Of a stretch of 64,000 bases of DNA, positions 55,669 through 64,000 are shown in pieces. Numbering within the stretch: position 1 is the stretch's first letter; every line of letters starts with the position of its first letter. Source of the stretch: a virus. Under the pieces are notes generated by a model, which was not told the origin of the DNA, did no database searches, and worked only from the letters and a program-made list of their open reading frames with translations. A program made the position numbers and the translations under genes. The DNA lies in the IMG/VR virus record IMGVR_UViG_3300026457_000013, positions 1 to 64,000 of that record, one strand, 5' to 3'.

Positions 55669-55971
55669 ATGAATTGGTCAATTATTAGATTAGAGGTTAA
55701 ACCAAGTTACAATAATTTGCAAGATGTTGTAGTTTTAGTAAATTGGATGCTTACAGCATCTAACAATGGTGTTACAGAAACTATAGAAGGTATTACACTA
55801 GTTGATCCACCAGGTGAAGTGTTTGTAGCCTATGAAAACTTAACACAAAATGAAATTTTTGATTGGGTATGGAACAAAATAAGTAAAACTGGAACAGAGG
55901 AATTATTAACTCAAAGAATACAAGATAAAATTACACCACCAACCGTTAATAAACCACTACCGTGGAACTAA
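55669..55971 (+). CDS. conserved phage hypothetical protein, 100 aa
   Basis: MNWSIIRLEVKPSYNNLQDVVVLVNWMLTASN is followed by ITLVDPPGEVFVAYENLTQNEIFDWVW. It resembles a small protein family often found next to fibre genes. Function unknown; perhaps a fibre cap or assembly factor. Confidence 0.7.
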   Translation: MNWSIIRLEVKPSYNNLQDVVVLVNWMLTASNNGVTETIEGITLVDPPGEVFVAYENLTQNEIFDWVWNKISKTGTEELLTQRIQDKITPPTVNKPLPWN

Positions 55972-56100
55972 ACAAATAAATTATATTAGATAATTAAAAA
56001 ATTTTACATAACAAAACTACTATGACCTGGCGACTGAGCTGACTAAACCAACTTGGATACCGCAAAAGGGTCTATAAAGAACTGAAAAAGTTCACGGTAA
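55972..56100 (+). other. intergenic segment with possible structured 3' UTR
   Basis: About 130 nt between the 55669 gene and the terminator. A GAACTG-AAAA-AGTTC hairpin is seen near 56078-56092. No ORF. Confidence 0.4.
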
Positions 56101-56137
56101 TGCCCTGCTTAATATTGATTAAGCAGGGCATTTTTTA
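56101..56137 (+). terminator. strong rho-independent terminator of the virion block
   Basis: TGCCCTGCTTAA, loop TATTGA, TTAAGCAGGGCA, then TTTTTT: a 12-bp perfect stem. Confidence 0.95.
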
Positions 56138-56140
56138 TAG

Positions 56141-56169
56141 TTGACAACCTCTTGCCCTTGTGCTATAAT
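56141..56169 (+). promoter_or_regulatory. sigma70-type promoter of the fibre/adhesin block
   Basis: TTGACA, a 17-nt spacer, TATAAT (both consensus). It shares CCCTTGTGCTATAAT with the tape-measure promoter. A second TTGACA at about 56203 has no -10. Confidence 0.88.
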
Positions 56170-56293
56170 ATACAAGAGTCAAAAAAGGTTTAAATATTTT
56201 TACTTGACAATAAGCAGTGCCACTAAAACACAGTTGGCAGCCTAGCTACAACTAAACTTGTATCTTAATCACTGCTAACAAATAGGAGCTGCA

Positions 56294-56638
56294 ATGGAAG
56301 TCGTAGAAAATCACAGCCTGGTACAAACAATTAGCGTAGCAGCTATGGCTATAATTGCACTATCAGTAGGAGTGCAAAAATTATTAAAAGACTGGCGTAG
56401 TACTGATGCAGAAACAAGTGTAATCAAGATGATGCATGAAGAGTTGGAGCGCATGGGCCAGCATAATAGTAAGCTTACTGAAGAATTAACTAAGCTACAA
56501 TTAGATATAGTTGAATTAAACAGTCAACTAACTAAACTTAGCATTGAAAATAATAAGTTGCAGGAAGAAATTGCTGCGCTTACTACGGAGTTAAATAGTT
56601 TTAAGAAACTGGCAGCTCTTAGAAAGGTAAAGGTCTAG
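56294..56638 (+). CDS. membrane-anchored coiled-coil protein (holin/spanin-like?)
   Basis: A 114-aa protein. One hydrophobic helix lies near residues 9-28 (VQTISVAAMAIIALSVGVQKLL). A long heptad-repeat coiled coil follows (about 42-105, LERMGQHNSKLTEELTKLQLDIVELNSQL). Membrane anchor plus coiled coil resembles an i-spanin or a phage-tail-associated membrane protein. It lies far from the endolysin gene. Function open. Confidence 0.65.
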   Translation: MEVVENHSLVQTISVAAMAIIALSVGVQKLLKDWRSTDAETSVIKMMHEELERMGQHNSKLTEELTKLQLDIVELNSQLTKLSIENNKLQEEIAALTTELNSFKKLAALRKVKV

Positions 56639-56639
56639 T

Positions 56640-57239
56640 ATGGTTCCTGCAAAAGTTAATTATAAAATTTATCAGGGTACTACCTTTAAACAAGTATATC
56701 GCTGGGAAACCGATACCAAGTATTATGCTAATGTACAGTCTATAAGTAAGAGCGGACCTTGTATAATTACTACTAGTGCCGCACACAGTATACCACCTGG
56801 ATGGCGTATTAGAATTACCAATGTTGGTGGTATGAAAGAAATTAATAGTACTGGTGATGATGATTATCATTTTGTTAATAATGTTACAGCCAGCACATTA
56901 ACTGTTAATAGTATTAATAGTAGTGGCTATACTAATTATACTACTGGCGGAACAGTAGAGTATTATGCTCCTTATCCGCTGCAATACTATAGTGCTGTAT
57001 TACAAATTAGAGCAAATGTTAATAGTGATACAGTTATACTAGCACTAAATAGTGGAGCTGGTGGAGGCATTGTACTAGATACAAATAATAGTACAATAAC
57101 AGTTACATTAACTGCTCAACAAACAGCGCAATTTAACTTTACTACTGCCGTTTACGGCATGGAATTAACAGATACTAGTGGCAATGTAACTCCGTTTATT
57201 GCTGGCAATATAACTGTGGTAAAGGATGTAATACGATGA
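56640..57239 (+). CDS. virion structural protein, 199 aa
   Basis: A beta-rich protein: [50 protein letters not shown], and [12 protein letters not shown]-type strands. The IYQGTTF...W start is one I associate with small fibre/baseplate proteins placed before collagen-like fibres in other phages. It overlaps the next gene by 4 nt. Confidence 0.7.
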   Translation: MVPAKVNYKIYQGTTFKQVYRWETDTKYYANVQSISKSGPCIITTSAAHSIPPGWRIRITNVGGMKEINSTGDDDYHFVNNVTASTLTVNSINSSGYTNYTTGGTVEYYAPYPLQYYSAVLQIRANVNSDTVILALNSGAGGGIVLDTNNSTITVTLTAQQTAQFNFTTAVYGMELTDTSGNVTPFIAGNITVVKDVIR

Positions 57240-59785
57240 GTATTGTACAAACTAATACCAGCACTATTGTAATTGATAATACACAAACCAGAGTTATTGC
57301 CGGCGGCATGATGGGCCCAACTGGGCCAGCCAGTACCGTAGTCGGTCCCACAGGGCCAACAGGTGCTCAAGGTATTGCAGGTCAGGGTATTAGTGTTAAA
57401 GGTACTGCAGCTACAGTAGCTGGTCTACCTAGCAGTAATAATCAAGATGCTGACGCCTATATAGTAACACAAAATAATCACCTATATGTTTGGCAGGCTA
57501 GTACTAGTACTTGGATTGATGCTGGTGCTATTGTAGGACCACAAGGTGCTACAGGTGCTATAGGCCCAACAGGTGCCACAGGCGTTATGGGTCCCACAGG
57601 TGCAGCTAGTAACATAGTAGGACCTACAGGTGCTACAGGACCCACAGGACCAACAGGAGCAGCTAGCACTATAGCAGGTCCTACAGGACCTACAGGTGCT
57701 CAAGGTAACACAGGACCTACAGGTGCTCAAGGTGCAGCTAGTACTATAGCAGGACCTACAGGTCCACAAGGTCAAGGTGTACAATTAAAAGGCAGTGTTG
57801 CTACTGTTGTGCAATTACCTGCTAGTAATAATACAGTAGGTGACAGTTATGTTGTTACTCAAGATGGTCACCTATATGTATGGACAGGTAGTACCTGGGC
57901 AGACAGCGGTCAAATACAAGGTGCCACAGGCCCTACAGGTGCACAAGGTCAACAAGGTGCTACAGGTCCTACAGGTCCTACAGGGCCAGTAGGTATACAA
58001 GGGGTACAAGGCCCAGCTAGCACAGTGCCTGGCCCTACAGGTAGCACAGGACCTACAGGTGCACAGGGTATACAAGGGGTACAAGGCCCTGCCAGCACTG
58101 TGGCAGGCCCAACAGGACCTACAGGTGCACAAGGTATACAAGGTGTTCAAGGCCCAGCTAGTACAGTAGCAGGACCAACAGGGCCTACAGGCAGCACTGG
58201 ACCTACAGGAGCTCAAGGTGCAGCTAGTACAGTAGCAGGACCTACAGGACCTACAGGTGCTCAAGGTAACACAGGTCCACAAGGTGCAGCTAGTACAGTA
58301 GCCGGACCAACAGGGCCTACAGGCCAACAAGGTCAACAAGGTCCAGCAGGCCCAACAGGTAGTGCTAGCACTGTAGCAGGTCCTACAGGTCCCACAGGTG
58401 CAGCAGGTGCTCAAGGTATAGCAGGCACAGCAGGTGCAGCAGGTCCCACAGGCCCTACAGGAGCCAGCGGCGCTAGTGGCAGTCAAGGTGTGCAAGGGCC
58501 TACTGGTGCACTTGGACCACAAGGTCCTACAGGACCCACAGGTGCCAAAGGCAATGATGGTACCAGTGTACAAATTATTGGTAGTGTGGCTAGTGCAAGT
58601 AATATACCAGGATACCCTAATACGCATACAGGTGCTATAGGCGATGCTTACTTAGTAACCGCTGACAGTCATCTTTGGGTATGGACAGGTACTACGTGGC
58701 AAGATGTAGGAGTAATTAGTGGACCAACAGGTAGTACAGGTCCTACAGGTGCCACAGGTGCAGCTAGTACAGTAGCAGGTCCTACAGGTCCTACAGGTAA
58801 TACTGGTCCACAAGGTATTAATATTACACTGCGTGGCGAAGTTGCACAAGTAGCTAACCTACCAGCCAGTAATAACACAGTTAATGATGCCTACATTGTT
58901 ACTAGCACTGGACACTTATGGGTGTGGAATGGCAGTAACTGGTTTGATGCTGGCACAATTGTTGGACCACAAGGTCCTACAGGACCAGCTAGTACTGCAC
59001 TAGGTCCTACAGGTGCTCAAGGTCTGCAAGGTCCAGCAGGACCTACAGGTCCCACAGGTGCTATAGGTCCACAAGGTGTTGTTGGTCCTACAGGTCCTAC
59101 AGGTCCACAAGGTGCGGCTAGCACAGTAGCTGGTCCTACAGGTGCTCAAGGTGCACTTGGTCCCACAGGACCCACAGGTGCACAAGGTGCAGCTAGCACA
59201 GTAGCAGGTCCTACAGGTCCTACAGGTAGTATAGGTAATACAGGCAACACTGGTCCAACAGGACCAACAGGCCAACAAGGTACAGTAGCATTTACTTTTA
59301 GCGATACTGCACCAGTTAGTCCACAACTAGGTGATAGATGGATTGAAAGCAGTACTGGTATTGAGTATACTTATATAAATGATGGTAACTCACTACAGTG
59401 GGTAGAAACTAGAAACGGTTCACTAATTGGACCACAAGGTCCTACTGGCCCTAGTCAAAATCTTACACCCTATACTAGCGCAAATACTGGTGCGTTCAAT
59501 CTTAGTAACAGCAATTATCAAATTTGGGCAGTTACTGGCGGTAATTACACTGTAAGTTTTACTAATTGGTTGGCTAGTGGTCAACTAACAGAATTGTTAA
59601 TAGAAGCTCAAAATGTACAATCTAGTGGTGCAGTGATTACTTGGCCTACAATAAACTGGATTAAGAGTGATGGCTCACTAACTACAACTTTTAGTCAATC
59701 TGGCATAGTTTTAACTAACTTAGACTTTATATTAATTTGGTCCAGAGATGGCGGAACCACTATTTATGGAAAGGTTATTAGATAA
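57236..59785 (+). CDS. collagen-like fibre with alternating beta modules
   Basis: An 849-aa protein. Collagen tracts ([23 protein letters not shown]) alternate with at least four copies of a ~45-residue module, each with 'LP.SNN...DaYiVT..gHLyVW.gs.W.DaG'. Clear copies lie near residues 50-95, 180-222, 440-485 and 533-580, and a variant near 680. The C-terminal ~100 residues form a non-collagen cap ([19 protein letters not shown]). Trimeric fibre architecture is inferred. Highly repetitive DNA may make this locus variable. Confidence 0.87.
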   Translation: MSIVQTNTSTIVIDNTQTRVIAGGMMGPTGPASTVVGPTGPTGAQGIAGQGISVKGTAATVAGLPSSNNQDADAYIVTQNNHLYVWQASTSTWIDAGAIVGPQGATGAIGPTGATGVMGPTGAASNIVGPTGATGPTGPTGAASTIAGPTGPTGAQGNTGPTGAQGAASTIAGPTGPQGQGVQLKGSVATVVQLPASNNTVGDSYVVTQDGHLYVWTGSTWADSGQIQGATGPTGAQGQQGATGPTGPTGPVGIQGVQGPASTVPGPTGSTGPTGAQGIQGVQGPASTVAGPTGPTGAQGIQGVQGPASTVAGPTGPTGSTGPTGAQGAASTVAGPTGPTGAQGNTGPQGAASTVAGPTGPTGQQGQQGPAGPTGSASTVAGPTGPTGAAGAQGIAGTAGAAGPTGPTGASGASGSQGVQGPTGALGPQGPTGPTGAKGNDGTSVQIIGSVASASNIPGYPNTHTGAIGDAYLVTADSHLWVWTGTTWQDVGVISGPTGSTGPTGATGAASTVAGPTGPTGNTGPQGINITLRGEVAQVANLPASNNTVNDAYIVTSTGHLWVWNGSNWFDAGTIVGPQGPTGPASTALGPTGAQGLQGPAGPTGPTGAIGPQGVVGPTGPTGPQGAASTVAGPTGAQGALGPTGPTGAQGAASTVAGPTGPTGSIGNTGNTGPTGPTGQQGTVAFTFSDTAPVSPQLGDRWIESSTGIEYTYINDGNSLQWVETRNGSLIGPQGPTGPSQNLTPYTSANTGAFNLSNSNYQIWAVTGGNYTVSFTNWLASGQLTELLIEAQNVQSSGAVITWPTINWIKSDGSLTTTFSQSGIVLTNLDFILIWSRDGGTTIYGKVIR

Positions 59786-59830
59786 TGAATAATACGCTTT
59801 CTATAAGAGTTATTAAGCATTGGAAAAATT

Positions 59831-61591
59831 ATGCCAGATATTAATTTTCCATCAAATCCTAGTGTTAATGATACCTATAGCTTTAATGGACGTACTTGGA
59901 AATGGAACGGCAAAGGCTGGGAATCATTAAACACAGGTCAAGGAGTTCAAGGACCAACTGGGCCAACTGGTCCGGCTAGTACAGTAGCAGGCCCTACAGG
60001 TGCACAAGGTATAGCAGGTCCTACAGGTCCTCAAGGTGCAGCTAGTACAGTAGCTGGTCCCACAGGGCCACAAGGTAGTGCAGGAGCAGCAGGACCTACA
60101 GGTCCTCAAGGTGCAGCTAGTACTGTAGCAGGTCCAACAGGACCACAAGGTAGTGCAGGTCCTACAGGTGCTAGTGGAGCAGCAGGACCCACAGGACCAC
60201 AAGGTACAGCAGGCAGTGCAGGACCCACAGGACCACAAGGTACAGCAGGCAGTGCAGGACCCACAGGACCACAAGGTACAGCAGGTACAGCAGGTCCTAC
60301 AGGTGCACAAGGTACAGCAGGCCCTACAGGTGCAGCAGGTCCAACAGGTGCCATAGGACCAACCGGTGCACAAGGTGCAGGCAGCGCAGTTAGTGTTAGT
60401 GATGAAGGCACACTGTTAACTAGCAACGTAACTAGCTTTAATTTTGTTGGCAGCGGAGTAACCGCAACTAATACTAGTGGAGCAGTTACAGTTACAGTTA
60501 GTGGTGGCGGTGGTAGTGGAGCTACTTATGCTATTAGTGCTGAAACAGCCACAGGCGGTGCTAACTTACGATTAACTGGCAGCGATGCTAGCACAGACGA
60601 CGTTAAATTACAGGCTGGCGATAATGTAACCATTACTAGAAACGACGCAAATACTATTACTATTGCTAGTACTGGTGGTGGGGGTGGTAGCAGTGGACCA
60701 GTCTTAGAAACTAGCCAAACTATTACTACACCATATATAATTACTAATGGTAAAAACGCGCTAAGTGTTGGACCAGTAACTATTGGTGCAGGTGCTAGTA
60801 TTACTATACTACCAGGTCAACGTTGGTTAGTAGCTGGCGATACTGGCATGTCTAGCAGTGTTACTGGTGTAGGAGGTGCTAGCGGCACTGTGCAAAGTGT
60901 AAATATATCTGGTGGAACCACAGGTCTTACAGCGACTGGCGGACCTATAACCACTACAGGAACTATTACGCTTGCTGGTACTTTAATTCCTGCAAATGGT
61001 GGTACAGGACAAACAACTTTTACTAATGGTCAATTATTAATTGGTAACTCTACCGGCAATACACTTACTAAAGCAACCCTAACCGCTGGTTCAGGCATAG
61101 ATATTACTAATGGTAATGGTTCTATTACAATTGCTTTATCGGCTGGTGGTGGGGTAGCATATTCAACTTATACGTATACCGGAGACGGTAGTACAACCAC
61201 ATTTGCCGCCGTTAGCGGAATTACTGTAAATAATATTCTAGTATTAGAAAACGGTGTTACACAAGTACCAACTACTGATTATACTGTTTCAGGTAGTAAT
61301 GTAGTATTTACCACTGCTCCTGCAACCGGTGTGAACATTCAGATTCGTGTAATGGGTGGAGGCGGTGGCGGTAGTGTACAGCAAATATCAACTGGTGCTG
61401 GATTAACTGGCGGACCAATTACTACTACAGGAACTGTTAGCCTTGCCACCAGCGGCGTTACCGCAGGCAGTTATACAAATGCTAATATTACAGTAGATAC
61501 TTATGGTAGAATTACTTTAGCAGCTAACGGTAGCGGTGGTGGAATAACAACAGGAAAGGCTATTGCCATGGCAATGGTATTTGGAGGATAA
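59831..61591 (+). CDS. collagen-like fibre, 586 aa
   Basis: The N-terminal module [33 protein letters not shown] is a single domain of the same kind as in the upstream fibre. A collagen tract follows (about 37-185, [13 protein letters not shown]). The rest is beta-rich, with [18 protein letters not shown] as in phage fibre tips and Gly-rich turns. Probably part of the adhesion apparatus with its neighbours. Confidence 0.85.
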   Translation: MPDINFPSNPSVNDTYSFNGRTWKWNGKGWESLNTGQGVQGPTGPTGPASTVAGPTGAQGIAGPTGPQGAASTVAGPTGPQGSAGAAGPTGPQGAASTVAGPTGPQGSAGPTGASGAAGPTGPQGTAGSAGPTGPQGTAGSAGPTGPQGTAGTAGPTGAQGTAGPTGAAGPTGAIGPTGAQGAGSAVSVSDEGTLLTSNVTSFNFVGSGVTATNTSGAVTVTVSGGGGSGATYAISAETATGGANLRLTGSDASTDDVKLQAGDNVTITRNDANTITIASTGGGGGSSGPVLETSQTITTPYIITNGKNALSVGPVTIGAGASITILPGQRWLVAGDTGMSSSVTGVGGASGTVQSVNISGGTTGLTATGGPITTTGTITLAGTLIPANGGTGQTTFTNGQLLIGNSTGNTLTKATLTAGSGIDITNGNGSITIALSAGGGVAYSTYTYTGDGSTTTFAAVSGITVNNILVLENGVTQVPTTDYTVSGSNVVFTTAPATGVNIQIRVMGGGGGGSVQQISTGAGLTGGPITTTGTVSLATSGVTAGSYTNANITVDTYGRITLAANGSGGGITTGKAIAMAMVFGG

Positions 61592-61592
61592 T

Positions 61593-61964
61593 ATGGCAGC
61601 ACCAAATATAGTCAATGTTACAACCATTATTGGTAAAACCGTTGGTAAGGCCCTTACTGCAAGTTTATTAGATATAGTAACTAATAGTGCAGCCAGTAAT
61701 AAAGTATTTAAGATAAATAGTATTATTGTGTCTAACGTACACGGAACTAATAACGCCGAAGTTAATGTAGTATTTTATGATAGCAGTGAAGGTGCTGGAA
61801 CAAATTTTTATCTAGCTAAAACAATAATTGTACCTGCCGATTCCAGCCTTGTAGTTATTAGCAAAGATGCTAATATTTATCTAGAAGAAGGTGATATAGT
61901 TCGTGCACAAACTACAGCTACTAGCCTACTAGAAATAGTAGTAAGTTATGAGGAGATTAGCTAA
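61593..61964 (+). CDS. putative virion protein, 123 aa
   Basis: The ATG at 61593 follows GGAGGATAAT. A beta-sandwich-like sequence ([70 protein letters not shown]). This layout is typical of small phage fibre-associated decoration proteins. Overlaps the next ATG by 1 nt. Confidence 0.7.
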   Translation: MAAPNIVNVTTIIGKTVGKALTASLLDIVTNSAASNKVFKINSIIVSNVHGTNNAEVNVVFYDSSEGAGTNFYLAKTIIVPADSSLVVISKDANIYLEEGDIVRAQTTATSLLEIVVSYEEIS

Positions 61965-63985
61965 TGCGCGGTAATGGCGGCATTATTGGAGCTGCTAATC
62001 AACCAACCGTTAGCTCTGCTAAAGGCATTTGGTCTTTAATGGAGCAACTAGTAGCTAAGCAAAGCGGCACTTGGCCAGTATTTGGCTACACCGTCATCCA
62101 AACCTTTACAGCTACCAGTACGTGGACTTGCCCTGCTGGGGTGACAGAGGTTGAGTATTTGGTTGTCGCTGGTGGGGGTGGGGGTGGAACGGGGATAGGC
62201 GGTGGCGGCGGTGCGGGTGGATTTAGGACGGGAACAGGTTTATCTGTCACTGCGGGAACTGATTACACTATTACTGTTGGTGGAGGCGGCGCTAGATCAA
62301 CAGGCTCGCCTGGAACTATTGGCAATAATGGTACGGATAGTTCTATTGCTGGATCGCCGATTACGGAAAACCCCTCTGGAGCCGGTACAAATACTTTCAA
62401 GGCTTATGGCGGTGGCGGTGGCGGTGGTTTTCTTGTTCCGGGAAGTCCTGCTCCTTACGGAACCGTAACGGGTGCTAATGGTGGTTCTGGGGGTGGAAGT
62501 TCGCATACAGGAAATTCATCTTCTGGAAATGGAAATACACCATCAACATCTCCTTCGCAAGGGTCAAACGGCGGTGTTGGTTCTGGCCCTGGCACTTCCT
62601 ATGCAGCAGGAGGTGGCGGGGGTGGTGCTAGTGGCGCAGGAAGTGCAGCGGCAGCGGCCACGAGTTCGGCTGGCGGGAATGGTGGCGCAGGAACAGCATC
62701 AACTATTTCTGGAAGTAGTGTTACTTATGCTGGTGGCGGCGGTGGAGGAACGAATACGGTTTCTCCAAAAACTGGCGGCACTGGCGGCACTGGCGGAGGT
62801 GGAAATGGTTCAGCTACTGCTAGTGTTGCTGGAGGCGACGGCACAGCAAACACAGGTGGTGGGGGTGGTGGTGGTTATGGTGATACTCCTGCTAACAAAA
62901 CAAACGGCGGCACAGGCGGCTCCGGTATCGTCATCCTAAAGTACACCGTACCTAGCCAAACCGTCTTTGTATTCAAAGGCACGACTACGTGGAAATGCCC
63001 GACAGGTGTAACCAGCGTTGACTATCTTGTGGTTGCGGGTGGCGGTGGTGGTAATGGATATTATGCCGGAGGAGGGGGCGCTGGTGGCCTTCGTACTGGA
63101 ACAGGATTAAGTGTTACAGCAGGAACCGACTACACAATCACTGTCGGCGGTGGCGGGGGTTATAACACAAACGGTTCCAATTCAGCCTTTGGCCCTATTA
63201 CTTCACTCGGAGGTGGTTTTGGGGCTCGTGGCGGTGGAAATTTTGGTGGTAACGCAGCCAGTTCTGGGGGTTCTGGTGGTGGTGGTGGGTCAACAAGTGC
63301 ATTTACAGCAGCTGGAACAGGGAACCCATCTGCATCCGGTACGGCATCGTCTATTTCTGGAACTACGCTTACTGTTGGTGGGACAGTAACAAATACATTT
63401 TTAGTTGGAATGATTCTTAGCGGAACTGGTGTAACTGCTGGAACCACAATAACAGCTCTAGGAACAGGAACAGGCGGAGCGGGAACATATACTGTTAGCG
63501 CAAGCCAAACTGTTTCAAGCACAACAATTACAGGCGCTTTAAGCGGAACAGGTATTAGCGCAAGACAGGGCTATGATGGAGGATCTTCTGCTGGCCCTAG
63601 CGGTAATTATGGTTCGGGCGGCGGCGGCGGATCTGGTGGGGCCGGAGCAAATGGTGGGACGGTTGGTGGTAATGGTGGGGCGGCAACGGCATCTAGTATA
63701 ACCGGCTCTTCCATATATTATGCTGGCGGTGGTGGTGGAGCTGTTGCTAATGGTTCTGGGTATTCAATGGGTTTAGGTGGAGGAACATCAACTACTTCAC
63801 AAAAAGGTGGCGGCGGGGATGGAAGTATTAGTGGAGTTAGTTCCGGATTTACATTAACCGCCGCTACGCCAGGAACTACAAATACCGGAGGCGGGGCTGG
63901 TGGCGGCAGTGGGCAGCTAAACCCAAATAATGATGTAGCAACAAACGGCGGCTCCGGTATCGTCATCATAAAAATAAATCAATAA
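61964..63985 (+). CDS. glycine-rich tail adhesin (polyglycine type)
   Basis: A 673-aa protein. A short N-terminal adaptor (~45 residues, [23 protein letters not shown]) matches the virion style. Two tandem Gly-rich domains follow, each starting 'TF.at.[23 protein letters not shown]' (near 47 and 330) and continuing with [27 protein letters not shown], then long poly-Gly runs. The last residues '[11 protein letters not shown]' close the domain. Such polyglycine sandwiches act as receptor adhesins in T2/S16-type phages. From about 62,100 on codon use turns GGG/GGC/GCG-rich, unlike the fibre genes, which suggests recent acquisition. Confidence 0.87.
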   Translation: MRGNGGIIGAANQPTVSSAKGIWSLMEQLVAKQSGTWPVFGYTVIQTFTATSTWTCPAGVTEVEYLVVAGGGGGGTGIGGGGGAGGFRTGTGLSVTAGTDYTITVGGGGARSTGSPGTIGNNGTDSSIAGSPITENPSGAGTNTFKAYGGGGGGGFLVPGSPAPYGTVTGANGGSGGGSSHTGNSSSGNGNTPSTSPSQGSNGGVGSGPGTSYAAGGGGGGASGAGSAAAAATSSAGGNGGAGTASTISGSSVTYAGGGGGGTNTVSPKTGGTGGTGGGGNGSATASVAGGDGTANTGGGGGGGYGDTPANKTNGGTGGSGIVILKYTVPSQTVFVFKGTTTWKCPTGVTSVDYLVVAGGGGGNGYYAGGGGAGGLRTGTGLSVTAGTDYTITVGGGGGYNTNGSNSAFGPITSLGGGFGARGGGNFGGNAASSGGSGGGGGSTSAFTAAGTGNPSASGTASSISGTTLTVGGTVTNTFLVGMILSGTGVTAGTTITALGTGTGGAGTYTVSASQTVSSTTITGALSGTGISARQGYDGGSSAGPSGNYGSGGGGGSGGAGANGGTVGGNGGAATASSITGSSIYYAGGGGGAVANGSGYSMGLGGGTSTTSQKGGGGDGSISGVSSGFTLTAATPGTTNTGGGAGGGSGQLNPNNDVATNGGSGIVIIKINQ

Positions 63986-63993
63986 GAGGGTCT

Positions 63994-64000
63994 ATGACAA
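63994..64000 (+). CDS. next gene, start only
   Basis: An ATG ACA with GAGGG upstream begins a new gene 9 nt after the adhesin stop. It continues beyond the window; a further fibre or assembly gene is likely. Confidence 0.5.

Noticed and set aside
59786-59845. 19-aa ORF between two fibre genes
   Set aside because: Too short, no ribosome site and no conserved features; treated as spacer.
1-64000. CRISPR arrays, insertion sequences, integrase or attachment sites
   Set aside because: No regularly spaced repeats with spacers, transposase, integrase or tRNA-overlapping duplications were found.

Overview
The window is part of a long-tailed (siphovirus-like) double-stranded DNA phage genome. It holds a complete HK97-type virion block: terminase, portal, fused protease/capsid, tail tube, frameshifted tail chaperone, tape measure, tail tip and fibres. 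It also has an endolysin, ThyX, eleven tRNAs, a tmRNA and dozens of small ORFans packed with 4-bp or longer overlaps. I see no integrase, plasmid replication gene or rRNA. The host is probably a Gram-negative aquatic betaproteobacterium. This is inferred from canonical sigma70-type promoters, a PstS and an outer-membrane-type protein of proteobacterial style, and a proteobacterial-type tmRNA tag. Many of the small ORFans resemble families known from aquatic phages.

Layout. (1) 1-9.4 kb, mostly minus strand: a circularly permuted two-piece tmRNA, three tRNAs, many small genes, a collagen-like protein, a UV endonuclease, a dNTP diphosphohydrolase-like protein, Hsp20 with a likely RNA thermometer, and an outer-membrane-like protein. 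(2) 9.4-25.2 kb, plus strand: SleB-type endolysin, ThyX, an eight-tRNA cluster, a glutamine-amidotransferase-like protein, PstS, a phosphoesterase, and two very long promoter-to-terminator noncoding transcripts of about 0.72 and 1.07 kb. (3) 25.2-30.1 kb, minus-strand genes (SprT-like protease, PQ-loop membrane protein, DnaQ-like exonuclease, HAD phosphatase, two small HTH-like paralogs). These are separated by five copies of a plus-strand promoter module that fires into short hairpin transcripts, and by two near-perfect bacterial parS sites. (4) 30.3-56 kb, plus strand: packaging, head and tail morphogenesis, interrupted by a GIY-YIG homing endonuclease. (5) 56-64 kb: a membrane coiled-coil protein and a row of collagen-like and glycine-rich fibre/adhesin genes, continuing past the window edge.

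How the parts work together. Early or middle small genes are driven by many near-consensus promoters, often with an upstream AAATATTC-type element. Virion genes form long cotranscribed blocks with few internal promoters. Translation-related RNAs (tmRNA and tRNAs), phosphate uptake, thymidylate synthesis and DNA repair would support the infected cell. The unusual feature is the density of structured noncoding RNA: two giant RNAs, at least four RNAs closed by a helix of 8-21 bp, and five promoter-hairpin modules. These are the best candidates for undescribed biology here.
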